Source: Paralichthys olivaceus
Lineage: Eukaryota; Chordata; Actinopteri; Pleuronectiformes; Paralichthyidae
DNA length: 64,000 bases
Direction of reading: 5' to 3'
Assembly: GCF_024713975.1 (NCBI RefSeq)
Contig: NC_091112.1
Span: 1,051,501-1,115,500 of the forward strand
The notes under the pieces are model-generated. The model was not told where the DNA came from. It ran no database searches and saw only the letters and a program-made list of their open reading frames with translations. Below are positions 36,100-48,529 of the stretch, in pieces. The position numbers and the translations under genes are program-made. Position 1 is the first letter of the stretch. The number at the start of each line of letters is the position of its first letter.

Positions 36100-38988
36100 A
36101 GTTTTAAAACAGTTCCTTGATTATTTATTTGCATGATAGTATTATTAATCTCTCCTCATTAAACCCAGTCCCTCCAAGATTTTGCAGTTTCTCTGATTAT
36201 TGCAAGGAAGCACATTTTTCTTCATGTGGTTTCTTCATTAGAAAAGAATCAGTTTATTCTGTGAGAAAAGTGCTGCTTTCTGGGAGTAATCGCATCAGAG
36301 ATGCATCGATTTCAGCAAGAAATTGTGGCTCAAATCACTTGAAATGAAGTACAAGTGTTTCTTTTTTGGTCTTCATAACATGCTGACGGACCTGCTGATT
36401 TAAAGACTCCAAAATCCCGGGACGACTGAGAAATATAATCACACAGCTGCTATCAAAGATTATTGTCCTTTATCGAAAAAAGAAAATACTGTAACAGCCA
36501 CAGTCACTAACAAGAAAAGCCAAAGATAGCTATAGCTAGAAAGGTAAATACTGTCGGTAGTTACACGCTATGTGACAAAGCTATGGAGGAAGACGGCGAG
36601 TTTCCTTGATCAAGGTCGCTACTATTCGGTCACGCTTTTTGGGAAAGGCATTGCTTGAAGTAACAATAGTAAAAAAGTAAGCACTAATATAAAACAAGGA
36701 ATGATATGAAAAGCAGTTAAAAAACAGACAATCCTCATCTAAAGCAAATAGTAGAAACTAGTGAGAAAGGCCACAAGGTTCACAGAGAGACAACATGAGA
36801 GAACGGTAAAAAGCTCAAAACAAGGCAAACAAATGTGCATTTAAATATAAAGGCAAAGTTTAAAGTTATTATTATTACAGCTTAGTTTAAGTTTTCTCAT
36901 TCACACACTCGTTCAGTCAGGAATGATTTTTTTTTTTTATCCATAGGTCCACGTGTAGCTTCGTCTGAACAGACTTTGTGGTTTTGCTGTGAAAAAGTAG
37001 CTTAAAGTTACTTCAGATTAAATTAACAACTCATCACCGTCATCATATTTGCTGGTTAAGTCTCAATCGTGCTTTTTTTTCAGCATTTTCATTTTGTAAA
37101 CTCCATGTCACCACAAAAATTTTAAAAAATAAAAATCAAGCCTGTGGCGTTTCCCGCTGCTTGAACACAAACTGCTGCACGGATCAGAAACGACTGGTTG
37201 CACCGATGGTTGCAAAATGTTGAAATTGTCAGAGACTTTGTTCACGGGACATTCCTGTATTTTTCAACTTGAGCCCTATGTTTATAACTGTCGGTGTGAA
37301 AGTGACTGGTACTTTAAAAAACCTTTGGAATCAGTCCAGCAGTGGCTACGATGTCATCTCACTGCGACAGTCCGTAAATGAAAGGCTCACATTGTTATTC
37401 TAGATCTGGTTGAGAGCGAGACAGCAGACTCTCAGCAAAGATCCAGAATAACAACCTCCTCCTCAGGACACCGAGACAAACACTATAAGAACAGAACAGT
37501 GGGGGCAGTGTAGAGTCAGACCGTCACCTACAAAAACATACTCGCCATTGTCATGACGATGATGATCAGAGGACCTAACAAACAATCTATGATGACGCCA
37601 CAATTTCTCTTTTTCTGCCGTGATGCCAGAAGTAAGCCGTAGGCTAACTTCCTACAGCCTCGCCATGTTTTTTTATTTACACAACGCAATATAGAGTCTG
37701 AGTTCTACGTGTACCCTCTGGCGAAATACTCAAATAAATACACTCATGGCGCTTTAGCTTATCTGCGTAAACGTGTGGCTAAACAGTGAGTTTGTCTCCG
37801 GCCTAAACGTGGAAAGCTTTTAGCGGTCATGCTTTCGTTACTGTTGATGTGCTCTGCTTTGAAAAAACAACATAAGGAATGTGACAAATAAAAATATGCA
37901 ACATCTTTTTTTTTTTTTGTCGCTGAAATATAAAATTCTCTCTGAACCTCGAGGGAGTCGGGTTCTATTTGGACGCGTCTGCAGCCGTTACCCTGTACTC
38001 TCACTTTACCCTGTAAGTTACAGAACAGGCCTCTTCCAAAATAAAAGTGCCACCTTTTTCACATGATGATCCCTATTCTTACAAAGTGATTATGATGCTG
38101 GACGTTTTTTTTAATTATAACATAAATAACATTGAAGATCAGAATCCTTCCCTAAAAAATACATCAAGATTTCAACAGAATTCATAAAAAAATCTTTCTT
38201 CGCTGCCTTTCTGTCCAAACTCTCTGCCGACTGTGAATTAAAACCAGGTGAAGCATGTTTCAGTTAGAGACATGAGATCCAACATGAGCTCTCAATGAGA
38301 AAATATAGCCTGAATTAAACTGCTGACGCCAAGAGAAGACAGATGTTTTTTTAAATAATACTTTTCCTGCACAATATAATACAATGAGTGGAATAACTGT
38401 ACAATCATCCGTTTGTTTCTTTAGTGTGTGGTTTGCTTGTTTCGTTGGATTATGAGATAAATGCAGCCTCGGTCAGAGTCTGCAGAAACAGCAGCCCTGT
38501 GTGGACACTACGTTTGAACCAGGACAAGCACTGTGGATTTAAATGTCTGCTCAATCAAAGTGATTGCTGCACTGAAAATACATTCAAATCCTTCGTTCCT
38601 GCTTTTTAGTTGAAATTGCACAAGTAAAAAGCAAAATGAAATCACCTGGTAGAATTTATTTCTCACTGATTTTGCACAGGAAAGGTATTTTAGGACCAAA
38701 ACAAAGTTTGTGACCTGTTGTAATTGTTTTAAATCACAGACGTGGCAGATTTGGAAAGACTTCACCAAAATTCTTGTGCAAAACATGACCTTTGACCATG
38801 TGGTCACACCCACAACAGACGCAAGTGCTGCAGCCCCAGTCTGGGTTTGAGGGGAAGTGTACTTCATACATTCACCTGTGGGACTCTGCCGGCTCTGGAA
38901 CCAGTTCTTTATCTGAACTGGACACCGAACAAGAGTTGTGGGAAAATGTCCGGGGCTTCGAACACGCTGGTTCATGGAAACTCTGACG
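36100..38988 (-). other. phc1: Probable phc1 3' UTR
   Basis: About 2.9 kb of AT-rich non-coding sequence follows the phc1 stop. On the minus strand AATAAATAA occurs at 36121-36129, a plausible distal polyadenylation signal. That would leave about 400 bases between the convergent ends of phc1 and styk1. Extent inferred. Confidence 0.4.
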
Positions 38989-41900
38989 TCAGTCTCTCAG
39001 GTTGTTGATGTGGGCGCAGATCTTCAGGGCGGGACCGAGCTTGATGTTCATGGTGGACATGAGATGCTCCTCCTTCAGCAGCAGCAAAGCCTGTCCGTCA
39101 ATCTCCTGCGACAGGAACTGGGAAGCAAGATCCTCGCAGCCTGGGGGGGAGGAGGGGGAGGAACAGATGGAGGAGGAACAGACAGAAGAGGAGGAGGAGG
39201 AGGAACAGACAGAAGAGGAGGAGGAGATCGAAAATTATCAAAGATTCATTTTCTGACCTTCGATCAGTCAAATTAAAATGACTCATCATAACATCAATAA
39301 ATCAACTTGAGACATACAATAATACTGAATTAACAAATGACTCTGCCGGGCGGAGTTTGTTTCTGATGGGTGTGATAAGCAACAAGCATCTCAACAAGAA
39401 GCTCAATCAGATCTTCCGACCTTGCAGCGAGGAGATAAACTGCGACACTTCCTCCACGCTCCACTGGGCGGGGCCAGAGGGCAGGCAGCCAGGTGCAGAA
39501 CTCTCCGTCGGCGGCTGAGGCGGCGCCTGGTGGCAGGAGGCCGAGGAGGCCGGTGAGAGGGACATGGGGTCGTCTTCATCCTCCTCTCCGGTGGACTCCT
39601 CCTCTGAATGGCTGGACTCTGAACGGCACTGTGGGGGAGACGAGGCAGAGGAGCCAGGGATCAACTTTCCAATCAAGTGGACGACCCGCTCAATTAAATC
39701 CCCACAGCACAGGCGGTCCACACTCACCTTGACAGGTAAGGGTCTCCCTGCTATCTTGGCACTGGCTATTTCTGAGCTGGTCCTGCGAGGAACCCTCCGC
39801 CTGGCGATTCCTCCCTCCTCGTCCGAGTTGGAGAAGTGACCTTGGCCGCGATCCTGCTCCGGAGCGTGACCCTGACCCTGGCCGTGACCCTGCCGCACGC
39901 ACAAGTGCTGCCTGAAGCTGACGTTGTACCTGGGGAACCAATACATACTGTATCGTAGACAAAGAGTGACATATACGGTACTGAAGCAAGACGAGCAACA
40001 CACAGTCTTTATCTCTTTGCACCACACACGGTGTATAAGCTATACACATGCAGTGGGCAAAGGGACAAATACAGAGCAGAAGCAGTAAATGTGAAATCAT
40101 ACAGTTACAAACAATGCAGACCAAGCATTGTTTATAAAGTGGAACAAATGAGGTCATAAATACAAGGCAGGTTTTATAGTATGGAGCAAATTGAAAAGAG
40201 GAAAACACTGGAATCTGACACGAGAACAGTTTACATGCAAGTTCTGTGAATAAAATGAGCATGAAGTGAAGCTGTCACAGATTTTATACAGAAAGAACAT
40301 ACATGCTGTAAAACATACAGCTGCAGCCGCCTGAGAATTCACACGTCATTGATTTCCCCCTCGTAATATCTGGGATAAATATGTTTTGAAATTGAAATCT
40401 AATTGCAAATGTTTTACCTGATGAGTTTTGAAGCCTTGTATAATGTTTTCTTTTCATTTTAAAGTATTTCTCTGACACAGTTTCAGATTTGTCACTTTTC
40501 TTTAGTGCATGAGTTTGTTTTTCAGGTTTGATCAGAAAACTGGTGCATTTCTGAGACGTTGAATCTTTGTTTGGAAACTCTCCGGATGTACAGCTCCACT
40601 CCTACTGCAGTCTGTTATTTCAGAGGTGGGTTTATTTATCGCATAGAAATAATTAATTGATTTTTATGTAGAAATATATGAGCTCTACAGAGTAGCTTTA
40701 AAAATGTTGATCAATTTGTTCAATTATATAAATTCTGACTCTCCAATCTCTAAGAAACTGCTTTTTTTCCCCAGAGGTCAAAAACTACCGATCATTCATG
40801 ATGAGAAGTTTTCTCTATTGTAAGTCTCTTTGGATAAAAGCGTTCTTCCAAGCGTACAACTTAATATGACACAGCAGCGTCACAGTGAATTCTCAGACGG
40901 CCTCCACTGTATTGTGTTTGTCACATTTCATGCATGTTGAAGTACCTCTTGGCACAAGTCATGGAGCAGAACCTTTTGGTGCCTCTGAACTGGCTGGCAG
41001 GAGCAAAGTTTTTACAGTACTCACACTTTAGCACTGAGGGGAGAGAAACAACAGAGCAAATGTTAAGAACTGAATTTTTCCTGTTGGTACATAAATACAG
41101 TAAAATGTGCAGCACTAGAGATGAAGTGTAAATGGCCTCAGAGACTTTTTAGTCTTAAATTCTGTGTTTGCATATCACACTGGGAAAAGAAGACTCTAAT
41201 TATATCTCACTGTGCTGTTATGCTGCCTCACAGTTACTCTGAGGGCTGTAATTAAAACCTCGGAGCGTTCCTGTGGCCCAGCTCAGACAAACAAGGGTCA
41301 GTTTGTTGAACAATCTAAAATCCTCTTCTCCATATCTGTGCTAAGTCAACACAACGTTTCTACCTTAAACCCTCAGCTTGATTAGAGTGAGTCTGATGAG
41401 TGAGAGAGTTTCCTGCTTCACTCCCTGAGCGTCTGTAACTCTGCTGAGTGGGTTCATCTCCTGAGAGAAGCTTCAACTGTCACAATCAGCTCCAGACAGT
41501 TGAAGAGTGACGCTGAACTGTGATCAGCTCAAAACACTGACAAGTTACTAACAACCAGAGTTTATCTCCAATGTTCAGCAGCAAACTGTTAAATATGATA
41601 AGAATTCTAACTCTTGGTGGATTTGTCACAGCAGCAGCTCTTCTGGTTCAGGAAGCAGAGGATCATGGGTAATATCCAGCGCAGCACATTGATGGACTTT
41701 GTTTTTTCTACTCTCGTGATTTCAGAGTATTTCTAGAATTCCAAATATTTCAAAATGTTAAAAACAACCTGTCTGGAAGGCGGCGGTGCTTCCAGACCAG
41801 TTACCTGTTGCAGTGGTGACGGTCTCTGATTGGTTCATGTCCAGACTGTCGTTTGTTAAATCGTCACCGGTCGAGTCCTTTACTGAACCGCACACCTGAG

Positions 41901-44900
41901 AACGAGCACATGAAGCAGAGGACATGAGCTCAGACCAGAAGAGGAGCCTCGGATAGAGTCTGTGTCCTGCAGGAATGAGACGAGCGAAAGAAACTACAAA
42001 TCCCATGAACTCACAGGGAAAGGCTCTGCCCCCTCCTGGATGACGAAGCCCTCTATGAGGTGCGTGAGGACATGAGGTTTAACCACGGCCTGAGGGGGAG
42101 GAGCTCTCTCCCCCTGACCACTCGCCCCACGGGACACGGACAAGACTGGGGCGGGAGAGGGGGGCGCTGGAGGAGGAGCGTTAGAGCCTGGAGGGAGGAA
42201 GAAGATTTTCATTCCCTTGAATATTCCCTTCATTCGATTTAAAGAATCAAACTCTGGAGATGCATGTTACACGTGTCATCGTTGTTGCCGTTACCTGCTT
42301 TGATGGGATTGGTTGGGAGCGCAGGGGCGTGGTCTCTGACAGGCTGGATCCGTGGAGGGGCGGGGCCATCTTCATCATTGGCTGAATTTGAGTCTGATTT
42401 CCTTTTTAGCGAACCGATCACCTGCTTCCCCTAAACAGATGAATCACAAGTGATCACACCAAGTTAAAGGAAATCAGACAGTAATAACACCCGGCAACTT
42501 CTGGAGTAATAAACACTGATCAGCTGACCTGCGGCGTCCGGCGTCCTGACGAGTCTCCGTTAGTGGTCACACCAGCTGACGCTCCTCTCTGCTCCTCAGT
42601 CGCCAGGGCGAGGGGGAGGGAGGAACGAGAAAGCGAGGAGGGCGGAGAGGAAACAGTCGGGGGTTGGGAGGAGGCGGGGCTAGAAGCTACAGGTCCGTTC
42701 TGACTCTGTCCAGAGCTCTGATTGGCCAGCGGATGCACTTGAGAGACCTGAGCTAATGGGGGAGCCTCCTGGGGCGACTGCAGTGCCTTCAGCCCCACGC
42801 CGCGCCCAACGACCCCGCCCTCCCTGGACGCGATGGACGCCACCATGGTGAGCAGGCTGGACGAGCTGGTGAGGACAGCAGCTCCGTCCTGGCTGCAGCT
42901 GCCCCGGGCCAGTGCCAGAGCCTGGCCATTTCCCAGAGTGCTCTGCCTGGCCCCCACGATCTGAACTGGGATGTGCGGAGTCTGTGGAGGCTGGGCGGAG
43001 CTGCTGGCTGGAGGCGGGGCAGGGAGGATGGGAGGGGGGTTCCTCGAGGGCAGATGGAGGGGCAGACGCAGCCCCTGCAGAGTTTTAGGTTGTATCGGGA
43101 TGGGTCCGTTGCCGTGGCCTGATTTCTCAGCACCGAGCGAGCTTTTCTGCAGCGGCTGCACCACCAGAGTCTGAGCGTTGACCGCTGGTTTGATGGTCGC
43201 CGTGCCCACAGGGTACCCGTGGTGATGAGACGCCGCGTTGGACGCGAGGACCAGGGTGTGCGCTGCTGTGGGAGCTGTGCTACCTGTGGCGAGGGTCCGG
43301 GTCCCATGAAGCAGGAGCTGGGAGAGCGGGATGGAGGAGGAGGAGGAGGAGGATGAGGAGGACGCCCCGGAGGAGGAGGAGGAGGCGGGGTGGGCTTTGA
43401 GGTTGGTGGGCTGAGGGTACGTGGGGATTTTGATGTGGGGGGGCTGGGGCTGAGGCTGGCTGGGCTTGGAGGGAGACTGGGCGTTGGACTGGTGGGACGG
43501 TTGGACCAGAGAGAAGGCAGCTGGAGAAAAGAAACACAGAATGGAAAACTACTTTTCCAGGTTTGTAACAAACACATGCAGCTCGAACGCAGCACCATCG
43601 TGGAGCAGGTGACCTCCACCTTCTTCCCTACCTGAGTCACTCCTCTCTGGAGCTTCTGTCTTCACACCTTTGGGACTGGTCACACCTCTCATGGCCAGAT
43701 TCTGCACCTGGAGAAAAGGGGCAAAGAGGAAACATCGATACGTTGAAGGGTGAAAGTTCGGTCCATTCTCGAACCCTCAACAGAGCGAGTCCACAAACCT
43801 GGTCATTGTCTGATTGGCTGCTGGAGGAGGAGGTTGTAGTCGCCTCTGGTTGCTGCTGCTGCTGCTGCTGCGGAGCCTGCGGCTGCTGGGTGACGGTCGC
43901 CACGGCGGCAGTTGCTGTGTTGCCAGGCATGAAGATAAGCTGGGAGGAGATGGGCGCCCTCAGGGAGCGGTTGACCTGCAGGACGACACGACCGCCATCA
44001 AAAACTAAACCAATACTAAACCTGCTCATCAGGAAAACTTCTCCCACCATGTTGAACTTGCTACTGTTGATCAATACTTGTCCACTCACCCTCAGGTACA
44101 TTTGTCCCTGTCCTGCTGCCGTCCCACTCAGAAGTACCGATTGGCTGATTGTGGATGTTGCTGAACCTCCCATTGGACGGCTGCTGGTCGTGGAGCCCGT
44201 TCCAGATGTTACGCTCGCCTGAAAAATGACGACTTTAAAAATTAACCCGATTAAGAAAAAATGTATTAAACGTATTTTTTAAAGTCAGCGACAGAAGACA
44301 GAAATGTTTTCAGTAAAGAAATAAAAAAGAAAGGAACCGGACGTACAGATGTGGAGCTGCTGGTCTGAGACGAGCTACTGGTGGAAGGACTCGACTGTCG
44401 ACTGGCAGCCAGAGTCGCCTGTGAGGATGAGGAGGTAGATAAGGAGAGGAAGAGGAGGAGGAGGAGGAGGAGGAGGAGGAGGAGGAGAGGAATAAGAGAG
44501 GAGGAAAGATTGAAGATAGGAGAGGAGACAAAGAGAAAAGAGGAGAAGAGAAGAACAAAAAGAGGAGAATAAGAAAGAAAAAGAGATGAAGAGAGGAGTT
44601 TTAGGTTCAAACTAAAGGTGACATGTTTGTTTCTGTGCAGCCTCGTCTTCATCACATCTTCATCAGTTTGTTCTGATGCAGAGTTTGTGGGTGATGACGA
44701 ACGCTCTGCTTGTTTTGCTTCAGTGTTTCTCTGGTGTCTCATATTTTTTTCTGCTTCCTTGAAATTATTTGTGACGTGTTTGCAGCAAAACTTGAACAAA
44801 CATTAAAAACACTTTTACCTGTTGCACGGCGGCCAGGTTCTGCAGCTGGGCGTTGTTGATCTGCTGCTGCAGCATCAGCTGCTGGAAGTACTGAGCTGCG

Positions 44901-45872
44901 TTCGGCTGCCGCTGTAACGCCTGCAGGGCCTGAAGGGAGGAGGAGAGGAGGAGAACATAATGAGAGAGGTCAGAGGAAAGAAAGGAGGACGTGAAGAAGA
45001 GAGGAGAGAGGGAGGTGGAGAAGGTGATGGACAACCTAGAGGAGAGGAATAAGAGAAACGAGGGCAGAGAGGGAGGGATGAAGCAGCGCTGAGCCTCCTG
45101 CCAGCCGCCTGACGTATGAGCGCAGACTCGTATCGTAATAAGTTGCGTGATGAAAGCGAGCGTGGCGACACAGATTAGTGTGTGTGTGGTGACAGAGACA
45201 GATGGTGACAGAAGCCTGAGAAATTCACACCGAGCCTCCATCCACCCAGCGAGACTCCATCTCCTCCTTCACCTCCCGCTTCAGTCCCACTCCATCACTT
45301 CCTGTCCGTCAGCTTCCACATACATCACAATTCATGAGGATAAATAAGCACTCGCTCTCTCCTCCTCCCTCGTGCACACAAACAAGCTGCGTTCACACTC
45401 AGTGACTCCGTTTTTTTCAGTTTTTCTAACAAGGTCATGATGGAATAGCAGCGTTCAATGAAACTCAGTGACTCAACGGCCGACAGATTCAAACGAGCTG
45501 CACAAAAATCACACACACTCATTAATATCAGTGTTTTTAATTTGATCAAAACCATAAATTGTTCCCTGTAAAAATGTCCACGTCCTGGATCTGCCCGTCT
45601 GATCCGCACGAGAATCTTCCTCTTCCCTGACTGACACCACATCTTTCATGCACAAGGAATACAGAACTGAAGAAATAACCTCCTTGGTGGAGGTAAAAAA
45701 AAACTGGGCAGAATGATTGACAGTAAACAAAGTCTCTTACCTGCACCGCCTGTCGCTCATACAGAGACATGGAGTTCATGGGAGAGGGGCGGGACGAGGA
45801 GGTGGTGGTCCCGGACGCAGCGCTTCCATTGGTCGAGGCCCCCTGCTGGTTCTGCTCTCCATCCGTCTCCAT
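38989..45872 (-). CDS. phc1: Polyhomeotic-like protein 1, Polycomb PRC1 subunit, 14 coding exons
   Basis: The exons in transcript order are 45741-45872, 44819-44929, 44347-44418, 44090-44218, 43799-43975, 43632-43707, 42529-43520, 42295-42430, 42015-42187, 41805-41895, 40946-41033, 39728-39929, 39421-39628 and 38989-39140. They give about 912 residues, against 1004 in human. PHC1 is a nuclear chromatin protein that drives Polycomb clustering. The start METDGEQNQQ and SMSLYERQAVQALQALQRQP match PHC1, not PHC2 or PHC3. A Gln/Ser/Pro-rich middle leads to VVKPHVLTHLIEGFVIQEG, then an FCS zinc finger (LKCEYCKNFAPASQFRGTKR, FCSMTCAKR, near residue 700). The C-terminal SAM domain runs from QWSVEEVSQFISSLQG through LLLLKEEHLMSTMNIKLGPA. 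All four FCS cysteines are present. The ATG follows an acceptor by two bases with a good Kozak context. Confidence 0.95.
41432..41677 (-). repeat. Unnamed 240-bp dispersed repeat, copy B
   Basis: This is the inverted partner of 2126-2363 and lies in the phc1 intron between the exons at 41805-41895 and 40946-41033. It shares the same ordered blocks, with small insertions and deletions between them. It sits in the reverse orientation about 39 kb from copy A. Confidence 0.75.
43333..43386 (-). repeat. phc1: Coding TCC/polyserine tract in phc1
   Basis: GGA/GAG repeats on the plus strand encode two serine runs split by GA in the largest phc1 exon. This is low-complexity protein and a likely site of length variation. 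Confidence 0.8.
43850..43872 (-). repeat. phc1: Coding CAG/polyglutamine tract in phc1
   Basis: CTG repeats on the plus strand encode an uninterrupted run of seven glutamines on phc1, inside the exon at 43799-43975. It is preceded by PQAP and followed by PEATTT. The length is likely polymorphic. Confidence 0.85.
44451..44488 (+). repeat. (GGA)n array in phc1 intron
   Basis: About twelve GGA units within a longer purine tract (44410-44590), just upstream in transcript terms of the exon at 44347-44418. Confidence 0.9.
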
Positions 45873-47366
45873 GGCTGCTGCGGAGACAGAGGAGGAGTCG
45901 TCCGTCAAACGCCAAACGCTGAGTGAAACACACTTTCTCTGATGAAACACCAGCCGTCACTGCAGAGCACCGGTCCATATTTCACTCTGCAGCTCCGCAC
46001 ACACTCACGCGCTGCAGGTCACACTCATCGCAAAACATTCAGACTGACTTTATATTGTTGTTTTATTCTGACACTTCCTTTTAAAGGTGATTATTATTTT
46101 TACAATTCCACCAAAACACACTTTCTGCAGAAATGTCTTTAGACACAGTGAATAAAACTGCAAAAATAAAAAGCTCCACAGTTCACTAATGACTTGATTT
46201 TTATTGCGTGCAAAGAAAACTACAACTTATTTGCAGTATTTCTAAGAAAAATAAAATTTGTCGAGATTTACCCAAATCTCTTTAATAATAAAGATGTAAT
46301 AAATTATCAACACAAGCTGCAGGATCATCGACGACTGTCAGAATTCACTGTTTAATATCAGCTGCTGAGCGGTGAGGTGTAAAGTAACGTGACGAACAGC
46401 TGATAAAGAAATGACCTGTAAGTTTAGATGTCAATCAAACATCAGGTTTGAGAATCTGAGGTAAAGTTCCAGGTGAGAGGCTCCGACACAGACGTTGATA
46501 TTGTTTTGACGTCTTCACACGATATGAGATACTTACTGAATACAAGATTAAACACAATGTTCCCACACTCTGAAACTGGACTGAGGTCAGTAAAGCACAT
46601 CAACAAAATATTTCTATGGCACCAAGTATTTGACATATTTGATCTAAAGGCACAAGTGAGACGGAGACCTGACGTTAATTAAGAGAAACAGTTTACACAT
46701 AAACTAGTGAATGAACATTTTTGATATTTGGTTGTTAAAGAACTTTAACTGCAGATAATGATATATACAAATATAATATATGTATATATATATCTTTCAT
46801 CACATGTATTGTGTGAATCGGTTGTCTTGTTTTTTATCCAACTTTGAATGAATACAATAATTCTGCTTATTGGACTTTTAATTAAATAATTGATCTGTGT
46901 TTTCCTATAATGACAAAGTGCAGATATTAAAACCCAGGAAGCAACAGAGGCTGAGCAGAGACAGTCTTCCTGTTCGGACCAGATGGACAGAGATCATGTC
47001 CAGGTTGAATGTCCCCTCTTTCTCTTATTGTCTGTCTTTAAACTGATTCGTGATATTTTCCACATGAGGCTCAAACAGCCTCAGAACTTGACCGGAGCTC
47101 CTCCGTGTTCTCCTCAAACTGTCCCGTATATATATTATATATATATATTTATATATATTACATCTGAAGCATCTTTATTTTAAAATCCTTATTCCTGAGG
47201 CACCAGTGTCTCCACAGCCGCCCACAGACACACTGACACCGGGCTAACGTTAGCTAGCTACCCTCCATGTTATCCCCGGAGCCACCGGACGCTGCAGCCC
47301 GTCCTAGCACGCCGCTAGCCCGGGCTGCCGTCCGGCTGGGTACCGGGGCTCTGGCTCGGTCCTTAC

Positions 47367-47600
47367 CGTCACCGCTGCTCCTGCGCCGGCTGCAGCCTGG
47401 AGAAGCTCCCGGAGACACTCGGAGGCTCCGGAGCCTCGTCGAGTTCCTGCTGGTTGTTGTTGCTCTTTTCTTTCAGAGGCAGAGGAGGAGGAGGAGGATG
47501 AAGACAGAGAGGAAGAGGAGGAGGAGGATGAAGAGGAGCAGGACGGTGCTTTCACTGTTTTGCATAAATTTGCAGCTGATGTGTTTGTGAGGACAACGCC
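47367..47600 (-). other. phc1: phc1 non-coding first exon and CpG-rich promoter
   Basis: On the minus strand a GACG followed by gtaagg donor at 47366/47367 ends a GC-rich exon with many CpGs. An ETS-like CTTCCGG motif lies at 47617-47623, just upstream of the likely start site. The intron to the coding exon at 45741-45872 would be about 1.5 kb. Confidence 0.55.
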
Positions 47601-47647
47601 TCCTTCTGATCGGCCTCTTCCGGCGCGACGGGATGACGGAGCTGCAG

Positions 47648-48125
47648 GTGGGGGAGGCAGGGGGGAGAGAGGGGGGAGGGGGGGACAGGGGTACACAGGG
47701 GGGAGAGCAGAGAGGGACAGGGGGTAGGGGGGACAGGGGAGAGCAGAGGGAGACAGAGGGGAGAGACAGGGGGGAGAGAGAAGGGGACAGGGGGGAGAGA
47801 GGGGGGGGGGCAGGGGTACTCAGGGGGGAGAGCAGAGGGGGGAGAGAGAAGGGGACAGGGGGAGAGGGGGGGGCAGGGGGGACAGGGGAGAGCAGATGGG
47901 GGACAGGGGGAGAGAGAGGGAGACAGAGGGGGAGACAGAAGGGAGAGAGGGGGAGGGGGGACAGGGGTACACAGGGGGGAGAGCAGAGGGGGGAGAGAGA
48001 AGGGGGGAGAGAGGGGAGAGAGAGGGAGACAGAGGGGTAGACAGAAGGGAGAGACAGGGGGGAGAGAGGGGGAGGCAGATGGGGGACGGGGGGAGGGAAA
48101 AGGATGGACAGAGGGATGAGGGAGA

Positions 48126-48127
<2 letters not shown>
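47648..48127. repeat. G-rich purine minisatellite upstream of phc1
   Basis: Nearly 480 bases of almost pure purine on the plus strand, built from irregular units such as GGGGGGAGAGAGAAGGGGACA, with very many runs of three or more G. It lies 50-500 bases upstream of the inferred phc1 start. G-quadruplex or triplex formation is plausible. Confidence 0.9.
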
Positions 48128-48128
<1 letters not shown>

Positions 48129-48177
<49 letters not shown>

Positions 48178-48195
48178 TATATATATATATATATA
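48129..48195. repeat. (AT)n array
   Basis: An alternating AT array, interrupted once by ACAC near 48170, directly abutting the G-rich tract. It is able to extrude as a cruciform. Confidence 0.92.
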
Positions 48196-48529
48196 AATAT
48201 ATTAAAATTTTAAAAAATCTAAAAATCTCCAAAATCCGAGGTCCTACTTTTCCCACAATGCAACTGGTCAAAATGTTTCCACAGATTATACACATTTGTC
48301 TCTGACACAAACACAGTTCACGTCTTTCAAGTTGAATTAACCGATTTAAAAAAAGATCTTATGAAGTATTATTCGGATGTAACCAAAAGGATTTATACCA
48401 TAGAGAAATAATAAATATGTACTGAAGCCTAATAATCCAAAATGTTACGTCACAGATGGATTTTTATAAATCATTGGTTCAGGATCCACGATTGAATCAG
48501 AGAATTCAGACAAAGATCTCGTCACATGA

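Noticed and set aside
39564..39839. Plus-strand frames across phc1 exons
   Set aside because: Antisense shadows of the phc1 SAM-proximal exons.
47473..48310. Open frames of 233 and 252 codons, Pro/Ser/Leu-rich, minus strand
   Set aside because: They are produced by the purine minisatellite and AT array. Their repeated Tyr-Ile and Pro-Leu-Ser runs are low-complexity artefacts.
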